Assembly: GCA_964486075.1 (NCBI GenBank)
Contig: CAZALU010000005.1
Location: forward strand, 9,530-73,529
Reading direction: 5' to 3'
Origin: JAHIJO01 sp964486075
GTDB taxonomy: Bacteria > Verrucomicrobiota > Kiritimatiellia > JAAZAB01
Length of the DNA stretch: 64,000 nucleotides
Part shown: positions 58,429 through 64,000 of the stretch, in pieces
Layout: each line of letters starts with the position of its first letter
How positions within the stretch are numbered: position 1 is the first letter of the stretch
Notes under the pieces: model-generated
Database searches by the model: none
Seen by the model: only the letters and a program-made list of their open reading frames with translations
Told to the model about the DNA's origin: nothing
Translations under genes and position numbers: made by a program

Positions 58429-60978
58429 ATGACCGATGCCCTAACCCCCATGATGCGCCAGTACCGGAAGGTGAAGGCGGAACTGCCACCCAACACGATC
58501 CTTTTTTTCCGGCTGGGCGATTTCTACGAGATGTTCTTCGAGGACGCGCTCGAAGCCTCTAAAATCCTGGACATCACCCTGACCAAGCGTCAAAAGACCC
58601 CCATGTGCGGGGTGCCCTGCCATTCGCACGAGGGCTACCTTGCCAAGCTGATCCGCGCCGGTAAAAAAGTGGCGGTCTGCGATCAGGTGGAGGATCCCGC
58701 CGTTGCCAAGGGGATTGTCCGGCGCGAGGTGACCAGCGTGCTCACCCCCGGCGCGGTGCTGACCGACCAGGTCTTGGACGCGCGACGCAACAATTACCTG
58801 GCCTGCCTGTATCAGCACAAGGATCTCTATGGCCTGGCGCTGCTAGATTTATCCACCGGAGTTTTCTGGGGCGAAGAATTTCAGGATGCCGAAGCGCTCC
58901 GGGACAATCTTTTCCGGTACGCTCCCTCGGAATGCGTTATTCCCGCCGAGAGCTCCGCAGCGGTTGCGCCGCTCAGCGCGCTGCTGGGTCCAAACGCTCC
59001 GATCCTAGCTAGCCCGTACGACGACTGGACATTTGAAGCAGAAACCGCCCACGACACGCTGTTGCGCCATTTCGGAGTGCACTCGCTGGACGGGTTCGGC
59101 GGCGAGGGCCATCCGGCCATCATCGGCGCCGCCGGAGGAGTACTGCATTATGTCACAAACGCCCTGCGCCGAAACCTGGACCACGTACGCCAACTGCGCA
59201 TCAAAAATCCGGACGATTTTCTGGCGATGGATGAAGCGACACGCATGAACCTGGACCTGGTGGCGGCGCGAGGCTTACCCGGGGCTGCGGGGCAGTCGTC
59301 CGGCACGGCCGTAACACTGCTGGGTGTGTTGGATGTCACCCGGACCGCGATGGGCGGTCGGCTCCTGCGCGAGTGGGTGCTACGGCCTCTGGCCCGGCTG
59401 GAGGACATTCGTCAGAGGCATGATGCCGTGGAAACTTTGACAACCCGGCGCGCCATGCTGCACGGCCTGCACGAAACGCTGGCCGTTATTCGCGACATGG
59501 AGCGGGGCATCGCCCGGCTGGGCGCCGGCAGCGGCAATGCGCGGGATATCCGCGCGCTGGGCCGGTCGTTGGCGCAATTGCCGACCGTGCGCCAGACGCT
59601 GGCCCCACTGCAAGCCGGGCCGACTGACCAGTCGGCGGCGCTGCTGACCGAACTGGCGCAAACGGCGACGCCGCTGCCGGAGCTGGTGAGCCTGATCGAG
59701 CGCGCGATCGTCGAGGAACCGCCGATCCCGATCATGGAAGGCGGCATCATCCGCCGTGGCTATCGCGCCGAACTGGATCTCCTGCGGGACGCGGCCGCGC
59801 AGGGCAAGATCTGGCTGGCCGAATACCAGGCCAAGGAGCAGGCCCGCACCGGCATCAAAACGCTCAAGGTCCGGCACAATAGTGTATTCGGTTATTACAT
59901 AGAAATTTCCAAGAGCCAGGCCGTAAACGCGCCGGCCGATTACGCGCGCAAACAGACGCTGGTCAACGCGGAGCGCTTCATCACACCGGAACTCAAAGAA
60001 TACGAAATGAAAATATTCGGGGCCCAGGACAAGGCCATGGCCCTGGAGTATGATTTATTTCTCGAAGTGCGCGCCGCCGTGGTCCGCGAAACCGAGCGCA
60101 TCCAGGCCGCGGCCCGGGCCATAGCCCAACTGGACGTTCTGGCTGCCCTGGCGGACCGGGCCCTGGCCCTGCGCTATGTCCGGCCAGTCATGACCGCCGG
60201 CACCGGCCTGCACGTCCGCGACGGACGCCATCCCGTGATCGAACAAATTCCGGGCGCCGACCGGTTTGTGCCAAACGACATCCTGCTGGATGGCGCACGG
60301 AACCGGCTAGCGATCATCACCGGCCCCAACATGGCGGGTAAATCCACTTACATCCGCCAGGCAGCCCTGATCGTGATCATGGCGCAGATGGGATCGTTCG
60401 TGCCGGCTGCTGCAGCCGAGATCGGCCTGGTGGACCGCGTCTTCACGCGGGTAGGGGCCGGCGACGACCTGGCGCGCGGCCGGAGCACCTTCATGGTGGA
60501 AATGCAGGAGACAGCCAATATTCTTAATAACGCTACACCGAAAAGCCTGATCGTGCTTGATGAAATCGGGCGCGGTACCAGCACCTTCGACGGGATCAGC
60601 ATCGCCTGGGCAGTGGCCGAATACCTGCACGGCGAGGTCAAGGCCAAGACCCTCTTCGCCACGCATTACCACGAATTGACCGACCTGGCCCTGGCCCTGC
60701 CCGGAGTAAAGAATTTCAATGTCCTAGTTCGCGAACAGGGCGACAAGATCGTATTTCTGCGCAAAATCGTGCCCGGCGCCGCCGATAAGAGCTATGGCAT
60801 CCAGGTCGCGCGCCTGGCGGGTTTGCCCCGGGCAGTCCTGGAACGCGCCAAGGAAATCCTGCTTAATTTAGAGGAAGACGAATTCGGCGATGCCGGCCAG
60901 CCCAAGATAGCAGTGCGCCGGGTTCGCAGGGACAAGATCGACAAGCGCCAGCTCACCCTGTTCGAGGGGGAAGCGTGA
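58429..60978 (+). CDS. mutS: DNA mismatch repair protein MutS
   Basis: MutS detects mismatches and starts methyl- or nick-directed repair with MutL. The 849 aa length is normal. The N-terminal mismatch-binding domain has the Phe-x-Glu motif in GDFYEMFFEDA (near 30). The connector and lever domains follow (VLDVTRTAMGGRLLREWVLRPL, near 305; KTLKVRHNSVFGYYIEISKSQ, near 480). The ATPase has Walker A GPNMAGKSTYIRQ near 632, STFMVEMQETANIL, Walker B LIVLDEIGRGTSTFDG and the His switch FATHYHELTDL. AAAGG lies 6 bases before the ATG. It stands alone; mutL is not in the window. Confidence 0.97.
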   Translation: MTDALTPMMRQYRKVKAELPPNTILFFRLGDFYEMFFEDALEASKILDITLTKRQKTPMCGVPCHSHEGYLAKLIRAGKKVAVCDQVEDPAVAKGIVRREVTSVLTPGAVLTDQVLDARRNNYLACLYQHKDLYGLALLDLSTGVFWGEEFQDAEALRDNLFRYAPSECVIPAESSAAVAPLSALLGPNAPILASPYDDWTFEAETAHDTLLRHFGVHSLDGFGGEGHPAIIGAAGGVLHYVTNALRRNLDHVRQLRIKNPDDFLAMDEATRMNLDLVAARGLPGAAGQSSGTAVTLLGVLDVTRTAMGGRLLREWVLRPLARLEDIRQRHDAVETLTTRRAMLHGLHETLAVIRDMERGIARLGAGSGNARDIRALGRSLAQLPTVRQTLAPLQAGPTDQSAALLTELAQTATPLPELVSLIERAIVEEPPIPIMEGGIIRRGYRAELDLLRDAAAQGKIWLAEYQAKEQARTGIKTLKVRHNSVFGYYIEISKSQAVNAPADYARKQTLVNAERFITPELKEYEMKIFGAQDKAMALEYDLFLEVRAAVVRETERIQAAARAIAQLDVLAALADRALALRYVRPVMTAGTGLHVRDGRHPVIEQIPGADRFVPNDILLDGARNRLAIITGPNMAGKSTYIRQAALIVIMAQMGSFVPAAAAEIGLVDRVFTRVGAGDDLARGRSTFMVEMQETANILNNATPKSLIVLDEIGRGTSTFDGISIAWAVAEYLHGEVKAKTLFATHYHELTDLALALPGVKNFNVLVREQGDKIVFLRKIVPGAADKSYGIQVARLAGLPRAVLERAKEILLNLEEDEFGDAGQPKIAVRRVRRDKIDKRQLTLFEGEA

Positions 60979-61208
60979 TGGCATACCATACAAGAATGGT
61001 TAATGGTCAATGGTTGATGGCTGAAAATTGGAGAGGCAGGCAATTTACCGATAAACTGTGCCGGGTAGTGAGTGACGCCGAAATAGTAGGCGCCGCGCTG
61101 TGAACGGCGCTATCTTGTGGGGAACAGGGGGGGCATAAGGATTATGCCGCTCATAGCGCGGCACATACGGCGAATAGAGTCGAGCGTGTGAAGAAACAAG
61201 GAGCACCT
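60979..61208. other. Short gap after mutS, nothing recognised
   Basis: The 230 bases hold no gene, no clear terminator and no copy of the repeats seen elsewhere. Two imperfect direct repeats of GGTTAATGGTCAATGG type occur at 60998-61018. A promoter for the lipoprotein gene is expected here but is not obvious. Confidence 0.5.
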
Positions 61209-61874
61209 ATGCAACACAGCATGTCCAACGTGAAATGGACGGGATTGGCCGGCCTGCTGGCACTGAGCTTGTTTATGACCGGTTGCGCCTCCAACCGCGT
61301 ATACCAGATGTATGATAACCCGCCCCGGCCGGTTGATCAAATCGCCTGCTTGATCGTACCCAACGCCATCGACGCTTATTCGATTGACGAGCAAGCGGTT
61401 TATGACTTTTTGCTCAAGGCCGGTAAATCCGAAATCCACCTGTTGCCGGGCCCGCACAGCGTTGTGGCCCGCTATAACGCGCTCTGGAACGAGGGGCCGC
61501 AAGGACAACAGGCCGTCAAATCCAGACTGATCGGCATGAACTTCACCGCCCAGGCGGGACATGTCTACCGGATAGCATTCCCGGAGCCGCAGGACCTGGC
61601 CAGCGCCGTGAAATTCGCGGATCACGTGCAGCTGTGGATTGAGGACACGCAGCCCGGCACGCCGGCCCCCGCGACGACCCATGCCACCCCACCTGCTCCC
61701 GCGGCCGCAATCCAAAACGCAACGACCACACCGTCTTCCGCAACGCCGCAATCGCCGCCCGTGGCAAAGTCGGTAGCCGAGAGCCTGCCTCTGCAAAACC
61801 TGATGTTCTGGTGGCAAAAGGCGGACGCGCAGGACCGGCGGCAGTTCCGGGAATGGATACCGCCGGCGCCCTGA
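61209..61874 (+). CDS. DUF2057-like lipoprotein
   Basis: The 221 aa product has a lipoprotein signal: a basic start, the helix GLAGLLALSLFMTGC with Cys 27 as the lipid-modified residue. The body has IHLLPGPHSVVARYNALW, TAQAGHVYRIAFPEPQD and the ending LMFWWQKADAQDRRQFREW, the last typical of the DUF2057 (YccT) family. A Pro/Ala/Thr-rich spacer (about 150-195) separates the body from this ending. AGGAG lies 5 bases before the ATG at 61209; the frame opens earlier at 61188. Family function is not known. A small secreted ORF follows. Confidence 0.65.
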   Translation: MQHSMSNVKWTGLAGLLALSLFMTGCASNRVYQMYDNPPRPVDQIACLIVPNAIDAYSIDEQAVYDFLLKAGKSEIHLLPGPHSVVARYNALWNEGPQGQQAVKSRLIGMNFTAQAGHVYRIAFPEPQDLASAVKFADHVQLWIEDTQPGTPAPATTHATPPAPAAAIQNATTTPSSATPQSPPVAKSVAESLPLQNLMFWWQKADAQDRRQFREWIPPAP

Positions 61875-61896
61875 TGGCGTACGGAAGGTGTGCTTT

Positions 61897-62124
61897 ATGA
61901 CAAGATTGATGCTAACGACCCTCTTGACCGGTGTGTTTGCTATTCAAGCAATGGCGAATCAGCCTGGGTACCTTCAGGCCACCAAAGCAGAGTATACGTT
62001 TGGCGAGAGCATACCTGATCAGACAGGCTCCGGAGAGATCGTTGTCCGGATGGAGCAAAGCACGTCGAAAAAGTTCTCGAAAATGCAAGTCTCGGCGTTT
62101 GGGAAAATATATGACCTATCGTAA
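61897..62124 (+). CDS. Small secreted protein, unknown
   Basis: The 75 aa product has a signal peptide (MTRLMLTTLLTGVFAIQAMA) and a 53-residue mature part with no known motif (YTFGESIPDQTGSGEIVVRM, SKKFSKMQVSAFGK). GAAGG precedes the ATG by 8 bases. It may be complete or a shortened gene; the bases after the stop continue an open frame for a few codons only. It lies 22 bases after the lipoprotein gene and could be in its operon. Confidence 0.45.
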   Translation: MTRLMLTTLLTGVFAIQAMANQPGYLQATKAEYTFGESIPDQTGSGEIVVRMEQSTSKKFSKMQVSAFGKIYDLS

Positions 62125-62182
62125 GACCGTCAATCTGAACGGTATCAGCGTAATCCGCGCTTAAAAGTCTTTTCGAATGGGC

Positions 62183-62285
62183 TCTAATTATGGCTTAACA
62201 TGGACGCCATTACATGATAGACGCGGCGCCCTCGCCGCGTCTACGAAGAGATCCCGCCCGGTCATGCCATAATGAGAATTGCTGT
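62183..62285 (-). repeat. Family B palindromic repeat, full copy
   Basis: On the minus strand it reads CAGCAATTCTCATTATGGC at one end, then ATGACCGGGCGGGAT, an inner hairpin (GACGCGGCG and CGCCGCGTC), CCATGTTAAGCCATAATTAG at the other end. It matches 37888-37980. An added half palindrome (CTTTTCGAATGGGCTCT, 62168-62184) also occurs at 34001-34017. Confidence 0.75.
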
Positions 62286-62349
62286 TTGCCCGCTTTTGTA
62301 TCCTTTGCCTGCCATGCGATATGTGATATAGTACTCAACAAAGGAAGGT

Positions 62350-63483
62350 ATGACAGCGAAGCATCCATGGAACTCCATGTCCCGAAGACGGTTTCTGGCA
62401 ACGGTTGGCGCCGGCACGGCGGGGTGCGCCTTGGCCCGACTGACGCCGGTGGCGACCGCGGAAACGACGGTCGCGCCGCATGAAGCCGACTTTTACGAGA
62501 AACTTTCTAAAAACAAGATCCAGTGCCGGCTGTGTCCTCGGAGCTGTGTCGTGTCCGATGGACAAAGGGGCTATTGCCGCGTCCGGGAAAATCGGAAAGG
62601 GACCTTTTATTCCCTGGTCTATGGCCGGCCCTGCGCCATCCACCTCGATCCCATCGAGAAAAAGCCATTCTTTCATGTTTATCCCGGTAGCCAGGCCTAT
62701 TCGATTGCCACGGTCGGCTGCAATATCTCCTGCAAGTTCTGTCAGAACTGGGATATCGCGCAGGCCAGGCCAGAGGACATACCCACACCCTATCGCACAC
62801 CCGGGGATATAGCCGCCGCCGCGACAAAGGTTAGGGCCAAAACCATTGCATATACCTATAGCGAACCGACAATTTTTACAGAATACCTTGCGGATTGCGC
62901 CCGGGCCGGACGCGAACGGGGCCTCGCAAGCGTCATGGTCAGCAACGGGTTCATCACCGCCGACGCCCAGAAAACTCTGTTTCCAATTTTGAAAGCGATC
63001 AAGATCGATTTCAAGGGTTTTACCAGGGATTTTTATGAAAAGGTCTGCGGAGGGCAACTGCAACCAGTGCTGGAGACCCTGCAGCGGCTGTCCGGATCAG
63101 GAGTGTGGTATGAAATCGTAGTGCTCCTGATTCCCACGCTGAACGACAGCGCCGGCGAAATCAAACGCATGACGGCCTGGATAGTCAAGGAGCTGGGTCC
63201 GGACGTGCCCTTGCATTTCTCGCGGTTCAACCCGATGTACAGGATGAAAAATATTCCGCCGACCCCGCTGGCAACTCTGCGTCGCGCACGGAAGATTGCC
63301 ATGGACGAGGGCATTCGTTTTGTCTATATCGGCAACGTGCCCGGGGCAGATGCGCAAAACACGATATGTCCATCGTGCCAAACGCTGCTGATCGAACGCT
63401 ACGAATACCGCATCATCAACAACGCGATCATAGACGGCAAGTGCAAAGCCTGCGGCAAACCCGTGCCGGGCGTTTGGGCATAA
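62350..63483 (+). CDS. amrS: AmmeMemoRadiSam-type radical SAM enzyme with Tat signal
   Basis: The 377 aa protein has the radical SAM motif CNISCKFC near 124-131, typical of AmrS/PflA-like activases, and the AmrS-like N-terminal segment CRLCPRSCVVSDGQRGYCRVRENR (about 59-82). The C-terminal end has a zinc-ribbon-like pair (CPSC near 340, CKAC near 366). Unusually it starts with a twin-arginine signal: SRRRFLATVGAGTAG near residues 11-25, then an Ala-rich region. Most AmrS enzymes are cytoplasmic, so export or vestige is open. The partner genes (Memo and AMMECR1) are not seen in the last 500 bases. GGAAGG lies just before the ATG. Confidence 0.85.
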   Translation: MTAKHPWNSMSRRRFLATVGAGTAGCALARLTPVATAETTVAPHEADFYEKLSKNKIQCRLCPRSCVVSDGQRGYCRVRENRKGTFYSLVYGRPCAIHLDPIEKKPFFHVYPGSQAYSIATVGCNISCKFCQNWDIAQARPEDIPTPYRTPGDIAAAATKVRAKTIAYTYSEPTIFTEYLADCARAGRERGLASVMVSNGFITADAQKTLFPILKAIKIDFKGFTRDFYEKVCGGQLQPVLETLQRLSGSGVWYEIVVLLIPTLNDSAGEIKRMTAWIVKELGPDVPLHFSRFNPMYRMKNIPPTPLATLRRARKIAMDEGIRFVYIGNVPGADAQNTICPSCQTLLIERYEYRIINNAIIDGKCKACGKPVPGVWA

Positions 63484-63517
63484 GTCAAAGCAGCCTGAGC
63501 AACACAGATCGCAAAAG

Positions 63518-63673
63518 ATGCGGGCCTCCGACATTTCAGCAACGATAGAAGAGTTCGATTGGGAAGACCATTTTTTCGTCAAGAGTTTCATCTTCACAGC
63601 GGCAATGACCACCCTGGATATTTACCATGCTTTTGTAGGAAGCACGCATGGGCTGATATATTCATTGGCATAA
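63518..63673 (+). CDS. Small hypothetical ORF, doubtful
   Basis: An ATG at 63518 opens 51 codons (MRASDISATIEEFDWEDHFF, then FIFTAAMTTLDIYHAFVGS). AAAAG precedes it weakly. It is 35 bases after the radical SAM gene. The helix-like C-terminal part might be a fragment of a larger protein. I do not recognise it. Confidence 0.25.
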   Translation: MRASDISATIEEFDWEDHFFVKSFIFTAAMTTLDIYHAFVGSTHGLIYSLA

Positions 63674-64000
63674 CAATCAATCCGTAAAATAACGATCAAG
63701 CTTGAATGCGCCCAAAACGGCGCAAATCGTGGATTTGGCGTAAAATCGTGAAATGTTAAGATTTGATACGATTGGATCGCTATGGTAAATTTTAAACTGA
63801 AGTTCCAGCCGTTCCGCGATGATCTTCCCGTGTGCATCTTGTTTCCAAGCAACATGATGCAGTTATGAGGACGGCCATTCCCCGTTCCGTTTACTGGGGA
63901 CAGCCTCAAGTGGTCATGGCCATTTCCTACTTTCTGCGGAGTCATCCGTCGTTTGGCACACAAATCAGCTCCGCTCTTGGCCATCACTGCGATCTTTTTG
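63674..64000. other. Right edge without a recognised gene
   Basis: Base use shifts toward AT between 63700 and 63790 and rises again after that. Several short frames are open on both strands, the longest on the minus strand (to 63987), but none has a good start or recognisable motif. A gene may continue past the edge. Confidence 0.4.

Noticed and set aside
63622..63987. 121-codon minus-strand frame at the right edge
   Set aside because: No start signal or motif; codon use is unlike the neighbours; it may be part of unseen repeat DNA.
1..64000. CRISPR array, tRNA or rRNA genes
   Set aside because: No regularly spaced direct repeats, no T-loop and acceptor patterns, and no rRNA-like stretches were seen by reading; a covariance-model search was not possible.

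Overview
The window is about 64 kb of GC-rich, coding-dense DNA from a Gram-negative bacterium. LpxB (lipid A synthesis), a type II secretion operon, lipoproteins and many secreted repeat proteins show an outer membrane. The short alanyl-tRNA synthetase, glycosidase-like orphan enzymes, VCBS/FG-GAP proteins and many small palindromic repeats in gaps point to the PVC group (Verrucomicrobiota, Kiritimatiella or Lentisphaera-like). That placement is inference; no rRNA gene is present to confirm it.

Layout. 0.2-4.3 kb: two glycosidase-like enzymes in one operon (minus strand). 4.6-7 kb: galE, then recA behind a candidate promoter with an overlapping palindrome. 7.2-9.2 kb: a third glycosidase-like enzyme. 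9.4-13.2 kb: a minus-strand operon of two D-Ala-D-Ala-ligase-like ATP-grasp enzymes, a GNAT acetyltransferase and a lysine 2,3-aminomutase, which I rate the best candidate for an undescribed pathway. 13.6-15.4 kb: alaS, short form. 15.7-17.7 kb: a secreted repeat protein, a DUF2752 protein and a GYF_2/CD225 membrane protein. 18-28.4 kb: a giant cyclic beta-1,2-glucan synthase (2924 aa) and a MATE transporter. 28.5-35.8 kb: a scarred region with two transposase relics, a broken histidine kinase, a large membrane protein carrying an in-frame repeat, a truncated ABC exporter permease and fragments of a beta-helix protein. 35.9-37.9 kb: lpxB and a family 2 glycosyltransferase. 38.0-49.6 kb: a ten-gene type II secretion operon (gspE-F-G-H-I-J-K-L-M-D). 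49.6-53.4 kb: GNAT, bifunctional nuclease, hflX, a small Cys-rich protein and an M28 peptidase. 53.7-58.3 kb: two secreted FG-GAP proteins. 58.4-64 kb: mutS, a DUF2057-like lipoprotein, a small secreted ORF and a Tat-signal radical SAM enzyme of the AmmeMemoRadiSam type.

Two themes run through the window. First, envelope and export: lipid A, glucan, glycosyl transfer and T2SS, with secreted proteins nearby that could be T2SS cargo. Second, dispersed non-coding palindromic repeats of several families sit in nearly every gap. In at least two, probably four, places such repeats have entered coding sequence without breaking the frame. No tRNA, rRNA, CRISPR array, intact insertion sequence or prophage was seen.
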